This document shows positions 43,148 through 52,388 of a DNA stretch of 64,000 bases, piece by piece; the stretch's first letter is position 1; each line of letters opens with the position of its first letter. The position numbers were made by a program, and so were the translations under genes. This stretch comes from Kitasatospora sp. NBC_00240 (GTDB lineage: Bacteria; Actinomycetota; Actinomycetes; Streptomycetales; Streptomycetaceae). Under the pieces are notes generated by a model. That model had not been told where the DNA came from. It saw only the letters and a list, made by a program, of their open reading frames with translations, and made no database searches. The stretch lies in assembly GCF_026342405.1 (NCBI RefSeq), contig NZ_JAPEMU010000001.1, positions 62,001 through 126,000 on the forward strand, in the 5' to 3' direction.

Positions 43148-44899
43148 ATGGCAATGGACTCAGCACAGGGTGCGGCATCCGGGGACGCGGATGTGATCTT
43201 CTTCGGCGGGGAGATCGTGACGGTGGCCGACGAGCGGCGGACGGCGCCGCCCGAGGCCGTGGCGGTCAAGGACGGCAGGATCGTCCATGTCGGCGACCAC
43301 GCCCGGGCGATCGCCGACTGGCAGGGCCCGGACACCCGGCTGCGGGACCTCGAAGGACGAGCCCTGCTGCCGGGCTTCATCGACGCCCACGGCCATCTCA
43401 CCGGCACCGGGCTGCAGGCCGCCATCGCCAATCTGCTGGCCGAGCCCGACGGCGAGGTCACCGACATCGCCTCGCTCCAGGCCCGACTGCGCGAGTTCGC
43501 CGGCGGCGAGGTGGGCGGGCGGTCCGAGTGGATCATCGGGTTCGGCTACGACGACTCGATGCTCGCGGCGAAGGAACATCCCACCCGCCACGACCTGGAC
43601 GCGGTGAGCCGGGACCGGCCCGTTCTGGCCGTCCACCAGTCCTTCCACCTCGGCGCGGTGAACACCCGGGGCCTCGAACTCCTCGGCTACGACGCCGACG
43701 AGCCCGACCCGCACGGCGGCGTGATCCGGCGCGAGGACGACGCCGAGCCGCACGGCACGCCCAGCGGTGTGCTGGAGGAGTCCGCCTTCAACCCCGCCTA
43801 CGGGCTGGCCGTGACGGGCATGCACGAGGACGACGTCGCCCGGTTCCTGGCGATGGGTCTGGAGACGGCCGCGAGCTTCGGCTTCACCACCGTGCAGGAG
43901 GGGGCCGCCACCCTCGACACCCTGGACGCCCTGCGGCAGGCCGTGAAGGACTCCGTGACGGGGCTACCCATCGACGTGGTCGTCTACGTGAAGGCGGACG
44001 AGGCCCTGACCCACCCCGAGCGGGTCCGGGCGAGCGGGGAGTACGACGGCGGCCTGCGGGCGGCCGGGATCAAGATGGTCCTGGACGGCTCTCCGCAGGG
44101 CCGCACGGCCTGGCTCACCCAGCCCTACACCACCCCGCCGGACGGCGCCGACCCGCAGTACCGCGGCTACCCCGCCCTCGAGGACGAAACGGCGCTGGCC
44201 CAGCTCGGCACCGGCTTCGCCCGGGACTGGCAGGTCATCGCGCACGTCAACGGCGACGCCGCCGTCGACCAGTTCATCAGCACCGTACGGACCGTCACGG
44301 CCGAGGCCGGGCCGGCCGACCGGCGGCCGGTGGCGATCCACGCCCAGACCGCCCGCGAGGACCAGATCGACGCCTTCGCCGAACTGGGCGTCATCCCGTC
44401 CTTCTTCTCCATGCACACGTACTACTGGGGCGACTGGTACCGCAAGACCGTGCTGGGCCCCGAGCGGGCACAGGACATCTCCCCCGCCCGCTGGGCGCTG
44501 GACCGAAAGATGATCTACACCTCGCACCACGACGCCCCCGTCGCGCTGCCCAACTCGATCGCCATCCTGTCCAGCCAGGTCACCCGGGTCACCCGCTCCG
44601 GGTACGTGCTGGGCGAGCACCAGCGGGTGTCCGCGCTCGACGCGGTCAAGTCCCTCACCATCAACGCCGCCCACCAGTACTTCGAGGAGCGGGACAAGGG
44701 CAGCATCGAGGTCGGGAAGCTGGCCGACCTGGTCGTCCTCAGTCACAACCCGCTGACCGTCCCCGAGAAGAAGATCAAGGACATCACCGTCGAGGAGACC
44801 ATCAAGGCGGGGAGCACCGTCCACGACCGCCGCGGCGCCGCCGGCACCCGCACCCCCGTCCTGGTCACCCGCGACGCGGCACCGGGCCGGCACTGCTGA
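43148..44899 (+). CDS. YtcJ-like amidohydrolase (amidohydrolase_3)
   Basis: 583 residues from ATG 43148. Metal motifs of the amidohydrolase_3 family: FIDAHGHL near residue 78, HVNGDAAVD near 365, IHAQT near 398, and TSHHDAPVALP near 460; the C-terminus has EVGKLADLVVL, the conserved end. YtcJ-like enzymes hydrolyse N-acyl or cyclic amide bonds and are poorly assigned. The start is weakly defined: no ribosome binding site at 43148 or 43154, and GTG 43100 would add 16 residues. Confidence 0.85.
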   Translation: MAMDSAQGAASGDADVIFFGGEIVTVADERRTAPPEAVAVKDGRIVHVGDHARAIADWQGPDTRLRDLEGRALLPGFIDAHGHLTGTGLQAAIANLLAEPDGEVTDIASLQARLREFAGGEVGGRSEWIIGFGYDDSMLAAKEHPTRHDLDAVSRDRPVLAVHQSFHLGAVNTRGLELLGYDADEPDPHGGVIRREDDAEPHGTPSGVLEESAFNPAYGLAVTGMHEDDVARFLAMGLETAASFGFTTVQEGAATLDTLDALRQAVKDSVTGLPIDVVVYVKADEALTHPERVRASGEYDGGLRAAGIKMVLDGSPQGRTAWLTQPYTTPPDGADPQYRGYPALEDETALAQLGTGFARDWQVIAHVNGDAAVDQFISTVRTVTAEAGPADRRPVAIHAQTAREDQIDAFAELGVIPSFFSMHTYYWGDWYRKTVLGPERAQDISPARWALDRKMIYTSHHDAPVALPNSIAILSSQVTRVTRSGYVLGEHQRVSALDAVKSLTINAAHQYFEERDKGSIEVGKLADLVVLSHNPLTVPEKKIKDITVEETIKAGSTVHDRRGAAGTRTPVLVTRDAAPGRHC

Positions 44900-45021
44900 G
44901 ACGCGCGGGGCGCAGCCACGGACGCTCTGCGGGGGCGGGGACGGACGCTCTGCGGGGGGTGCGGGGACGGACGCTCGCGCCCCCGCGAGTCGGTGGCCGG
45001 GGTCCGGCCCCGGCCACCGAC

Positions 45022-45453
45022 TCACTCGTTGACGATCGCCATCCACCAGTCCGGCTTGGGCAGCGCGACGAATCCCGCCTTGGCGTACACCTGGTGCGCA
45101 TCCGCGGTGGCCAGCAGGACCCGCCGCACACCGAAGGGGGCGAGATGATCACGGACGGCGGCGGCCAGGGCCGTACCCAGGCCCCGGCCGCGGGCCTCCG
45201 GGGCGATGTAGACGTCGCACAGCCAGGCGAAGGTGGCCCGGTCGGTGACCACCCGGGCATAGCCGACCTGGGCACCGGAGGACTCTGCGTAGACGCCGAA
45301 GTTGAGGGAACCGGCGACGGCCAGGTCGTGCTTCTCGCGCGGGCGGCCCAGCGCCCAGTAGGCGTCCTCGGAGAGCCACCGGTGGACCAGGTCCGCGTCG
45401 AGACGGGCGGGGTCGGTGGAGAGCTCGTAACCGGCGGGGAGGTCGTTTTCCAT
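45022..45453 (-). CDS. GNAT family N-acetyltransferase
   Basis: 143 residues with the acetyl-CoA loop ARGRGLGTALAAAV and the typical DVYIAPEARG strand, then VRRVLLATADAHQVYAKAGF. ATG 45453 starts MENDLPAGYEL. Closest style is the small single-domain GNAT family acting on amines or small molecules. About 60 bp of imperfect GGACGCTCTGCGGGG repeats separate it from the convergent amidohydrolase. Confidence 0.88.
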   Translation of the reverse strand: MENDLPAGYELSTDPARLDADLVHRWLSEDAYWALGRPREKHDLAVAGSLNFGVYAESSGAQVGYARVVTDRATFAWLCDVYIAPEARGRGLGTALAAAVRDHLAPFGVRRVLLATADAHQVYAKAGFVALPKPDWWMAIVNE

Positions 45454-45680
45454 GCCCGTATGAGATCAGCACCGACCGCCGTCCGGCCATCGAAATTCCC
45501 CTCCGCCCCGCTCGGGCGGGCACCACGGCAGGCGCTCGGACGTGTCCCGCCACCAGCGCCGGGCCGGGCGGCGCCCGTGGGACGGGTGGGGTCGACGATT
45601 GGCGGATAGGCTCGAAGGTGTCCGCAGCGACAGACCGCGAGCGCTCCTCCGAGGGCCGTGGAGGACGGACGGAGGACGCA

Positions 45681-46718
45681 GTGTCCCCAGCTGAAGGGCC
45701 CCTCGGGCCGACCGGCGGCGCGGCGAGCACGGCCGGCCCCGCGAGCACGGGCGAGGCGGCGAACACCGCCGGCAGGACGAGAACCGACCCCGACGCGTGG
45801 CCGGCCACCCCCGCCCGGTCGGCCGGCGGCGCCACGACCACCGACCGGACAGGGACCACCGACCGGACGGGGGCGACCGAGCGGGCGGACGGCGCAGGTA
45901 CGGATACAGGAACAGGTACAGGTGCAGGTGCAGGTGCAGGTGCCGGCTACGGCGAGGCCCTGTTCGAGCCGTGGAAGCCCGGCGAGGGCGAGCGGATCGA
46001 CCTGGGTTCCCTGGCCTACGACAGGTTCACCCGGGCCCGGCTGCGCGCACTCGGCGCCGGGCCGGGGACTCGCTGCCTGGACATCGGCGCCGGCACCGGC
46101 ACGATCTCGCGCTGGCTGGCCACGGAGGCCGGCGTCGACGAGGTGCTCGCGGTCGACCGGGACGTCCGGTTCCTGGAGCCGCACGCGGGCGGCGCGCTGC
46201 GCACCCTGGCCGCGGACGTCACGGCGCCCGGCTTCGCCCCCGGACGCTTCGACCTCGTCCACGCCCGTTTCGTGCTGATGCACCTCCCCGAGCACCGGCG
46301 GGTGGCCGCCCGACTCTGCGAGCTGCTCAACCCGGGCGGCCACCTGGTGCTCGGCGACGCCGTCGACCTCACCACAGCGGCCCCGCCCGACACCCCGTAC
46401 CGGCTGGCCATGCGGGCCATGTGGCAGGCTCTGCGCAGCACGATCGGGACGGACATCAGCTGGACCCCCGAGTACCCCCGGCTGCTGCGCGACCTCGGGC
46501 TGGTGGAGGTCGGCGGCGAGATCCAGGTGCCCGAACTGACTACCGGCAGCCCGATCGGCGCGTTCTGGCTGGAGACCTGGGAACGTACCCGCGAGGCGAT
46601 GCTCGCCACCGGACTGGTGGACGCCGCCCTGCTCGCGGAGGCCGCCGAGTCGATCACCTCGGGCACCGTCGCGGACCTGTCCCCCGGGCTGGTCACGACC
46701 TGGGGCCGACGCCCCTGA
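45681..46718 (+). CDS. Class I SAM-dependent methyltransferase with low-complexity N-terminus
   Basis: 345 residues. Residues about 85-345 are a class I methyltransferase: motif I LDIGAGTGTISRWLA, then AVDRD, FDLVHARFVLMHL and LNPGGHLVLGDA. The first 85 residues are Thr/Gly/Ala-rich disorder, ending in TGTGTGAGAGAGAG encoded by a CAGGTG hexamer repeat (45910-45950). GTG 45681 is chosen because GGAGG lies 5 bp upstream; GTG 45618 lacks one. Substrate unknown; the fold resembles UbiE-like small-molecule methylases. Confidence 0.85.
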   Translation: MSPAEGPLGPTGGAASTAGPASTGEAANTAGRTRTDPDAWPATPARSAGGATTTDRTGTTDRTGATERADGAGTDTGTGTGAGAGAGAGYGEALFEPWKPGEGERIDLGSLAYDRFTRARLRALGAGPGTRCLDIGAGTGTISRWLATEAGVDEVLAVDRDVRFLEPHAGGALRTLAADVTAPGFAPGRFDLVHARFVLMHLPEHRRVAARLCELLNPGGHLVLGDAVDLTTAAPPDTPYRLAMRAMWQALRSTIGTDISWTPEYPRLLRDLGLVEVGGEIQVPELTTGSPIGAFWLETWERTREAMLATGLVDAALLAEAAESITSGTVADLSPGLVTTWGRRP

Positions 46719-46757
46719 CGGTCCGCCGCCTCGCTCCGGGGCGAGGCGGCCGACCGT
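46718..46757. terminator. Bidirectional terminator between convergent genes
   Basis: Inner 10-bp stem (46725-46734/46741-46750) extended by ACGGTC/GACCGT with one mismatch. It follows the methyltransferase stop and precedes the convergent small gene's stop. Confidence 0.75.
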
Positions 46758-46787
46758 CCGCAGGCCGGGCCGGGGCGGGCCGGCCGA

Positions 46788-47042
46788 TCAGAGCACGTCG
46801 CCCTCCCAGTCCCACCGTTGCGGATCGCCCGGTCGCGGGCCGTAGCAGGCCCGGCCGCCGGCCCCGTGGGCGCCGATCTCGGTGGGCAGGGCCGCCCCGT
46901 CCGCCAACTCCGCGGCGCTCCAGCCGGTGACGTCCAGCAGCAGCCCGTCCAGCGGCCCCGCCACCAGCTCCCGGTACGCGTGCCCCACCCTCGGCCCGGG
47001 GTCGGGATCCTCGTGGTCCGCCCCGTACACCCGCCCCCGCAT
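46788..47042 (-). CDS. Small conserved-type protein of unknown function
   Basis: 84 residues from ATG 47042, chosen because GAGGAGGAG lies 6-14 bp upstream; an earlier ATG at 47063 lacks a site. It reads MRGRVYGADHEDPDPGPRVG, ending ACYGPRPGDPQRWDWEGDVL, soluble and acidic with no membrane segment. No family assigned. Convergent with the methyltransferase. Confidence 0.65.
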   Translation of the reverse strand: MRGRVYGADHEDPDPGPRVGHAYRELVAGPLDGLLLDVTGWSAAELADGAALPTEIGAHGAGGRACYGPRPGDPQRWDWEGDVL

Positions 47043-47201
47043 CAACCGCTCCTCCTCGTCCATCACCGCAGCATCGCACCCGCCACCGACACTCCCGGCG
47101 GGCCGACACCGGCCGGTCCGCGCCTGTCGCCGGCGGCTGCCCGGCCGGGCCAGGGGACGACCGGACGCGCGACGTGGCGGCGGCGGGGCCCGAGGGTGCT
47201 C

Positions 47202-47654
47202 TCAGGGCCGGGGCCAGGGCCGCCCGTGCAGGTTCTCGATGTCCGTGTTGAAACGCTTCAGGAAGGCCGCGAACTCGGCCACGTCCTCCGGCGACCAGTC
47301 GGCCAGCACCTTGTCCAGGCCACCGACCAGCTCCGTACGCGCCTCCTCCAACCGGCGGGCACCCTCATCGGTGATCCGGAACTTGCGGGCGATCCCGCCC
47401 TCCAGATCGGGGATCCGGTCGACCAGCCCCGCGCGCATCATGGCCGCCGTCTGCCGGTTGAGGGTCGAGGCGTCCAGCCCGAACGCCTCACTGAGCCCCC
47501 CGATGGACATCGGACCCTGCATGCGCAGCCGGCTGAGCAAAATGTAGGCACTGCGGTCCAGATTCCCGCCGGTGCGCTTGCTGCGCGCACCCATGTGGAC
47601 GTGCCGGCCCAGCAGCATCGTCTCGTACTCGATCGAGTCCGTGGGCTTCTCCAT
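47202..47654 (-). CDS. MarR family transcriptional regulator
   Basis: 150 residues with a winged helix in SIGGLSEAFGLDASTLNRQTAAMMRAGLVDRI, then a wing GGIARKFRITDEG. The helix-turn-helix ends in the classical Q/N-rich recognition helix. ATG 47654 gives MEKPTDSIEYETML. It precedes the NmrA-like gene by about 110 bp in the same orientation but not as an obvious operon. Ligand unknown. Confidence 0.88.
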   Translation of the reverse strand: MEKPTDSIEYETMLLGRHVHMGARSKRTGGNLDRSAYILLSRLRMQGPMSIGGLSEAFGLDASTLNRQTAAMMRAGLVDRIPDLEGGIARKFRITDEGARRLEEARTELVGGLDKVLADWSPEDVAEFAAFLKRFNTDIENLHGRPWPRP

Positions 47655-47765
47655 GCGAACCGTCTCCCCATTCCTCGCACCTGCAGCTCAGTATGCCTGC
47701 CGGTGCGCACGGCGCCCGAAATGTCCGCCGCCCTGACGCCCGCACCTCGCGCGACCTCGAACCCG

Positions 47766-48629
47766 TCAGCCCCTGGCGGGCAGCCGGAACGCGTCGGCGT
47801 TACGCGCGCACCAGTCGGCGAACGTGCGCGGCCGGCGCCCGAGCAGCCGCTCCACCGTGTCGGTCCGGAACCCGACGGTGTCGGCGCGCATCAGCGCGAA
47901 CCCCTCCGCGATGGCGTCGGCCAGGGCCTGGGGCGCCCCGTCGGGGAAGCGGGACCGGACGGCCTGAGCCGGAGTGGCCGCCGTGCGGACCTCGATGTCG
48001 CGACCGATCGTCCCGGCGATGATCCGGACCTGCTCGGTGACGGTGAGCACCTCGTCGCCGGTGAGCACGTACTCCGCGCCCTGGTGGCCGTTTCCGGTGA
48101 GGACGAGGGCGGCGACGGCGGCGATGTCGGCCGGATCGATCGGGGCGAAGCGGCCCGGGCCGACGGGGTCGAGGACATACCCTTCCGCGCGGATGCCGGG
48201 CACCCATTCGAGGGCGTTGGTCATGAAGCCGCCGGGCCGCAGGATCGTGGCGGGTATGCCGCAGGCCCGGACGATCTCTTCACGCCGGTGGTGCCAGCGG
48301 CCCATCGCGGGCATCGGGTCACCGATGACGTTGACGGAGGACAGGTGCACGATGTGGCCCACCCCGGCCGCCTCTGCGGCTGCCACGGCGTGGGCGGTCT
48401 CGGTGTGGCCGATGCCCGCCGTGAGCAGGAACAGCTTGTCGACGCCGTCGAAGGCGGGTGTCAGGGTCGCCGGCTCGCCCAGATCACCGACCACGCGTTC
48501 GGCGCGTTCGGGCAGTTCGGTGGCGCGGGCCGGGTCGCGGACCAGGATGCGGACTTCGGCATCCGTGGCGTCGAGTTCGCGGACGAGTTCGCGACCGATC
48601 CTTCCGGTGGCACCGGTGACCAGTATCAT
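47766..48629 (-). CDS. NmrA-like NAD(P)-binding reductase
   Basis: 287 residues. Rossmann start MILVTGATGRIGRELVRELD, then VRILVRDPARA, VHLSSVNVIGDPM and an NmrA-type C-terminal domain with VLTGDEVLTVTEQV. Members include quinone reductases and redox-sensing regulators. ATG 48629 lies at the edge of a three-site operator array (48645-48704), and the divergent MarR gene at 48755 is the natural repressor. This pairing matches quinone- or electrophile-inducible reductase genes. Confidence 0.9.
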   Translation of the reverse strand: MILVTGATGRIGRELVRELDATDAEVRILVRDPARATELPERAERVVGDLGEPATLTPAFDGVDKLFLLTAGIGHTETAHAVAAAEAAGVGHIVHLSSVNVIGDPMPAMGRWHHRREEIVRACGIPATILRPGGFMTNALEWVPGIRAEGYVLDPVGPGRFAPIDPADIAAVAALVLTGNGHQGAEYVLTGDEVLTVTEQVRIIAGTIGRDIEVRTAATPAQAVRSRFPDGAPQALADAIAEGFALMRADTVGFRTDTVERLLGRRPRTFADWCARNADAFRLPARG

Positions 48630-48644
48630 CAGACCCCCAAGAGA

Positions 48645-48704
48645 CGTTAGCCGTCTAACGATTACCCTGAAAACGTTAGCCGGTAACTGATTAGCCGTCA
48701 ATCG
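48645..48704. promoter_or_regulatory. Three MarR operator sites
   Basis: Three TTAGCCG cores at 48647, 48676 and 48691. The first lies in a perfect CGTTAG-CCGT-CTAACG dyad (48645-48660), the second in GTTA...TAAC (48675-48687) and the third in GATT...AATC (48689-48703). They lie between the NmrA-like gene and the divergent MarR gene. Confidence 0.75.
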
Positions 48705-48754
48705 ACCTGCTGGCAGCCGGATCAGCCGGTGCCGCACATCAACCGGAGACCGAG

Positions 48755-49210
48755 ATGCCCGAGTTCCTGGACCTGCACGGCAGAACGACGAAGGCGCTCC
48801 GGGCCTTGGCCGAGGCCGGCATGCGGCGCCATGGCCTGCACCTGGGACAGAACCTCCTGCTGGCCGCACTGTGGGAACAGGACGGCAGCACACCCGGCGA
48901 GGTCGCCACCGCCCTGCACGTCACCACGCCCACCGTGGTCAAGATGGCCACCCGGATGACCACCGCCGGACTGCTGACCCGCCGCCGCGACGACCGCGAC
49001 CACCGCCTCGTCCGACTCTGGCTCACCGACGCCGGGCACGCGCTGCAGGAGCCGGTCGAGGCGGAACGGCGATCGCTGGAGGAGAAGGTCACCGCAGACC
49101 TCACCGACGCCGAACGCGAGGCCCTCCTCAGCGCGCTGGCGAAGATCCACCGGTCGGCGAGCGATCTGCTGGGCGAGCCCCTGGGCCCCGTCGACCCGGC
49201 CAACACCTGA
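48755..49210 (+). CDS. MarR family transcriptional regulator (divergent)
   Basis: 151 residues, start ATG 48755 after GAGACCGAG. Winged helix: TPGEVATALHVTTPTVVKMATRMTTAGLLTR with the DDRDHRLVRLWLTDAG wing. It is divergent from the NmrA-like gene with the three-site operator between them, so it probably represses both. A MarR/NmrA-reductase pair suggests sensing of quinones, aldehydes or oxidants. Confidence 0.9.
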   Translation: MPEFLDLHGRTTKALRALAEAGMRRHGLHLGQNLLLAALWEQDGSTPGEVATALHVTTPTVVKMATRMTTAGLLTRRRDDRDHRLVRLWLTDAGHALQEPVEAERRSLEEKVTADLTDAEREALLSALAKIHRSASDLLGEPLGPVDPANT

Positions 49211-49271
49211 CCGCTGACCGACGGACCGTGGGACCGGCTCCGCTCGCCTGAAGGCCGTCCCCTGGCCGACC

Positions 49272-49288
49272 CCCGCTGCCCGAGCGGG
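49272..49288. terminator. Small hairpin between convergent genes
   Basis: Six-bp stem CCCGCT/AGCGGG with a 5-nt loop, between the MarR stop at 49210 and the small gene end at 49295. Confidence 0.5.
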
Positions 49289-49294
49289 ACCGGC

Positions 49295-49429
49295 TCAGCC
49301 GTCGAGGCCGGACCAGGTCAGGAGCTGGAACAGCATGAACGCTCCCGCCGGCAGCACCACCGCCCCCAGGACGAGACCCACCACCCCGAGCCCGGTACCG
49401 GTCCGACTCAACTTCCGCTCCTCGCCCAT
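49295..49429 (-). CDS. Small single-pass membrane protein
   Basis: 44 residues: a charged start MGEERKLSRTGTG, then one long hydrophobic stretch (LGVVGLVLGAVVLPAGAFML) and a short tail. ATG 49429 has GGGGGAAA 5 bp upstream. Small membrane proteins of this form are often misannotated; the ribosome binding site supports it. No function proposed. Confidence 0.6.
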   Translation of the reverse strand: MGEERKLSRTGTGLGVVGLVLGAVVLPAGAFMLFQLLTWSGLDG

Positions 49430-49660
49430 CGTTTCCCCCTGATCACCGCTCCGGTTCCGACCCCCACCCCAGGAACCGGCTCCGGCGAGCACATGAGCAT
49501 CCGTACTCATCCGTGCCGTGCCCCGGGCCTGTTCCCGCCGGTCGGAGCGCCGGGGCACCGGTACCGGCGGGCGGCAAGGGGCGCGCGTGGGGCGCCCGCG
49601 AGCGCGGGCAAGACGCCGAGCGACGTTTCGAGTCGGGCCTGCGTCGGTATCGTGGTCAGC

Positions 49661-49909
49661 ATGTCCACCTTGGTCGAGCTGCCGGAGCAGCTGGAGTCAG
49701 CCGTCCGTGCCGCCGCCGCCGAAGCGGGTCTCAGCGTCAGCGACTACGTCGCCCGGGTCCTGACCGCCGATCAGGCGGCGGCGGCCGGCAGTCCGGCCGA
49801 GCGGGCCGCGCGGGCGGATGCACTGGCAGCCGCCGCCTACCGCCACTGGGTTGCCGGCGGGAGCAGCCAGGCGGGGTCGATGTCGATGGACGAGGTCTTC
49901 GGCCGGTGA
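49661..49909 (+). CDS. Ribbon-helix-helix antitoxin-like protein
   Basis: 82 residues, beginning MSTLVELPEQLESAVRAAAAEAGLSVSDYVARVL, a ribbon-helix-helix DNA-binding unit, then a disordered tail ending MSMDEVFGR as in type II antitoxins. A toxin gene normally starts right at the tail; here only 10 codons (ITRRTGHRS) follow before a stop. It therefore looks like an orphan antitoxin or a repressor. ATG 49661 lacks a clear ribosome binding site. Confidence 0.7.
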   Translation: MSTLVELPEQLESAVRAAAAEAGLSVSDYVARVLTADQAAAAGSPAERAARADALAAAAYRHWVAGGSSQAGSMSMDEVFGR

Positions 49910-50116
49910 TCACCCGGCGGACGGGGCACCGTTCCTGAGCGGACGGGCGGCCGGTGGCCGGGTACGGTACCGCGGGCGGTCCCTGGTGTCGGCCGGGCGG
50001 CGGAAGGCCGGCGGCCCCGGCCGGCGCATGCGTCATCGCGCCGCACCCTGCCCGGCGCTGCACGCTCTCAGCGAAAGCGGCTGGGCCTGCGCCGCGTTCG
50101 GTGCTTGAGTGGCGGG

Positions 50117-51106
50117 ATGGAAATCCTTGTACTGGGCGGGACGGCATGGCTGGGCCGCGAGGTGTCCCGGCAGGCGATCGAGCGCGGCCACCGGGTCACC
50201 TGCCTGGCGCGCGGCGAGAGCGGGGCCGTGGCGGACGGGGCGGTCCTGGTGGCCGCCGACCGCAGCGATCCCTCGGCCTACGAGCCGCTGCTCGACCGGG
50301 ACTGGGACGCGGTCGTCGAGGTGTCGTGGCAGCCCGGCTTCGTCCGCGAGGCCCTCGGCGCCCTGGCCGGCCGGGCCAGGCACTGGACGTACGTGTCCTC
50401 GGTCAGCGCCTACGCCTCGCATGCCGAGCCGGACGCGGACGAGAGCACTCCCCTGCTCGCCCCGACCGAACTGGCGGAGGCCGGACGCGACGTGTACGGC
50501 GAGGCGAAGGCCGCCTGCGAGCAGGCGTCGGCCGCCGCCCTGGGCGACCGCCTGCTGATCGCCCGGGCCGGGCTGATCGGCGGGCCCGGCGACCACAGCG
50601 GCCGCTCCGGCTACTGGGTGGCCCGGGCCGCCCGGGATCCGCGCGGACCGATGCTGGTGCCCGCAGCGCCGGACGTACCGACCCAGGTCGTCGACGTCCG
50701 CGACCTCGCCCGCTGGCTGCTGGACGCGGCCGAGGTCGGGACCACCGGCACCTTCGACGCCGTCGGCCCGGTGCTCGCCCTCGGGGACTGGATCGCGCTG
50801 TCCCGTACCGTCGGCGGGCACACCGGGCCGCTGGCCGCCGCCGAGCCGGACTGGCTGGTGGCGAAGGGCGTGGCCCAGTTCATGGGGCCCGAGTCGCTGG
50901 CCATGTGGCTGGCCGAACCGGGCTGGGAGGGCTGGTCGGCCCGCAGCGGCGCGGCGGCGCGGGCGGCCGGGCTGCGCCACCGGGCCCGGGTGGACCTGCT
51001 GGCCGACACCCTCGCCTGGGAGCGGGAGCAGGGCCTGGAGCGAAGCCGCCGGGCCGGTCTCAGCGCCGGACGCGAACAGGACCTCCTCGACGCTCTCGGC
51101 GGCTGA
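50117..51106 (+). CDS. NAD-dependent epimerase/dehydratase
   Basis: 329 residues. Rossmann start [27 protein letters not shown], then [12 protein letters not shown], the YGEAKAACE catalytic Tyr-Lys pair, and a C-terminal substrate-binding region. Extended short-chain dehydrogenase group. ATG 50117 is near-leaderless; a TTG four codons earlier is possible. Acts probably on a nucleotide sugar or a related small molecule. Confidence 0.85.
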   Translation: MEILVLGGTAWLGREVSRQAIERGHRVTCLARGESGAVADGAVLVAADRSDPSAYEPLLDRDWDAVVEVSWQPGFVREALGALAGRARHWTYVSSVSAYASHAEPDADESTPLLAPTELAEAGRDVYGEAKAACEQASAAALGDRLLIARAGLIGGPGDHSGRSGYWVARAARDPRGPMLVPAAPDVPTQVVDVRDLARWLLDAAEVGTTGTFDAVGPVLALGDWIALSRTVGGHTGPLAAAEPDWLVAKGVAQFMGPESLAMWLAEPGWEGWSARSGAAARAAGLRHRARVDLLADTLAWEREQGLERSRRAGLSAGREQDLLDALGG

Positions 51107-51264
51107 GGGCGGCCTGGTCAACGGCGCCGGACGTCACCCGGAGCCGGCGCAGCACGGCGACCGGTGCCCGTGCTCGATCCCGATGCCCCGACATCATTCC
51201 GCGTGAACACCCCGACCCCGACGCACACCAGCCCTGCGACCTGCTATTTCACGGTGCACACCAC

Positions 51265-51717
51265 TCACCCGCGCTGTGCCGGGCCAAATATGGGTTCGCT
51301 CTCTGCCAGCATTTCGTACAGCTGACGAGCCCCCAGGGCAACGGGGGCGTCGAAGTTCCGTGACATCTCCTCGCACCACCGCATCGCGTTGTCCCGATCG
51401 TCGGAGTAGATGCTGAATACATCGTTGACCGCGGTGTGGATCCAGTCAGTGTGATTCGAGTCGGCGACTGCCAACGCCGAGGCGACGACCTGCAGCCCGA
51501 TATCGTCCTTGTGGCGGAGCAAGGCCACCGAGGTCACCCTGGTGACCCAGGTGTCGCCCGGGTCGAGCACGAGTTCCGCCAGGAGCCTGCGGGCTTCCTG
51601 GGTCTCGGCGAGCCCTGCCAGGCCGTGACCGGCATCCGCCCGGTCACGGCAGCCCTGACTTCGCCCGAGCTCTCCGAGCGCCACAGCGGCCGCACGCCGC
51701 AGGTCACCGTCCACCAC
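51265..51717 (-). CDS. HEAT-repeat protein (immunity-type)
   Basis: 150 residues of paired helices: DGDLRRAAAVALGELGRSQG, ETQEARRLLAELVLDPGDTW and LQVVASALAVADSNHTDW read as HEAT-like repeats. GTG 51717 has GAGAGGTGG 5-13 bp upstream. The downstream end is AT-richer than neighbours. It lies in a run of immunity-type genes (CdiI_2-like, SUKH-4-like) within 3 kb. HEAT proteins are common as contact-toxin immunity proteins, but the target is unknown. Confidence 0.7.
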   Translation of the reverse strand: MVDGDLRRAAAVALGELGRSQGCRDRADAGHGLAGLAETQEARRLLAELVLDPGDTWVTRVTSVALLRHKDDIGLQVVASALAVADSNHTDWIHTAVNDVFSIYSDDRDNAMRWCEEMSRNFDAPVALGARQLYEMLAESEPIFGPAQRG

Positions 51718-51862
51718 TTGACCACCTCTCACACGATTACCGGTCAAGCTGCCAGTGGGGCGCCGCCGCGGAGTGAAGGCCGGGACAGCACCCAGGTGCG
51801 GGCACCGACCACCCGGTCGCCCCGGACCGCCCACGCCGGCCCGCCCTGCGCAGGGGGCGCGG

Positions 51863-51888
51863 CCCGCCCCTCTCCGGAGAGGGGCGGG
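51863..51888 (-). terminator. Terminator after the BP74-like gene
   Basis: Perfect 26-bp palindrome, two 13-bp arms with no loop, 39 bp downstream of the minus-strand stop at 51927. Confidence 0.7.
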
Positions 51889-51926
51889 GCGCGTGAAGCC
51901 AGGGCGACCGGCGAGGCTCGGCCGCC

Positions 51927-52388
51927 TTACGGTACGGTGACCTCGCGCGTCAGCTTCGACTGCCAGGGGCACCAGGTCGATCCGGGCAGGAGGGCGCCGC
52001 CGACCTCGCCCAGGTGGTTGTTGACGTAGGAGATGCTCGCGTCGCAGACCTCCATCGCCATGCCGAAGAACTTCACCGAGTCGGGGGCGAGCTGGTACTT
52101 CCACGGCCGGTTGTACGAGGCAGGGGCCTTCACGACCGTGCCCATGACGCCGACGTTCTCGGTGTCCACGCCGCTCAGGATGTTCCGGGCCTGCTGGATC
52201 CTGGCGGAATCGGTGAGTTTGAAGACGAACCTGTCCGTGCCGTCGGTGAACTCGAAATAGGCCGCCGCCGCAGCGGCGGCCCGCACTCCGGCATCACCGC
52301 TCCGGGCCGCCTGTGCGGGCGCCGCCGTCGCCAGGGCGCAGATCGAGACCGCCGCGATACCGCCGAGCTTGGTAAGGGTACGTCGCAT
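51927..52388 (-). CDS. Secreted BP74 N-terminal-domain protein (calmodulin-binding-like)
   Basis: 153 residues. A Sec signal peptide ends at APAQA-AR, after GGIAAVSICALATAAPAQA. The mature domain reads YFEFTDGTDRFVFKLTDSAR, then VVKAPASYNRPWKYQL and GSTWCPWQSKLTREV, the pattern of the BP74 N-terminal domain in Streptomyces secreted proteins (related to slime-mould calmodulin-binding protein BP74). Two cysteines may form a disulfide. ATG 52388 has GGAGG 9 bp upstream. Binding partner unknown. Confidence 0.78.
   Translation of the reverse strand: MRRTLTKLGGIAAVSICALATAAPAQAARSGDAGVRAAAAAAAYFEFTDGTDRFVFKLTDSARIQQARNILSGVDTENVGVMGTVVKAPASYNRPWKYQLAPDSVKFFGMAMEVCDASISYVNNHLGEVGGALLPGSTWCPWQSKLTREVTVP

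Noticed and set aside
44900..45021. Imperfect GGACGCTCTGCGGGG repeats
   Set aside because: Only two to three degenerate copies; looks like terminator-area GC drift.
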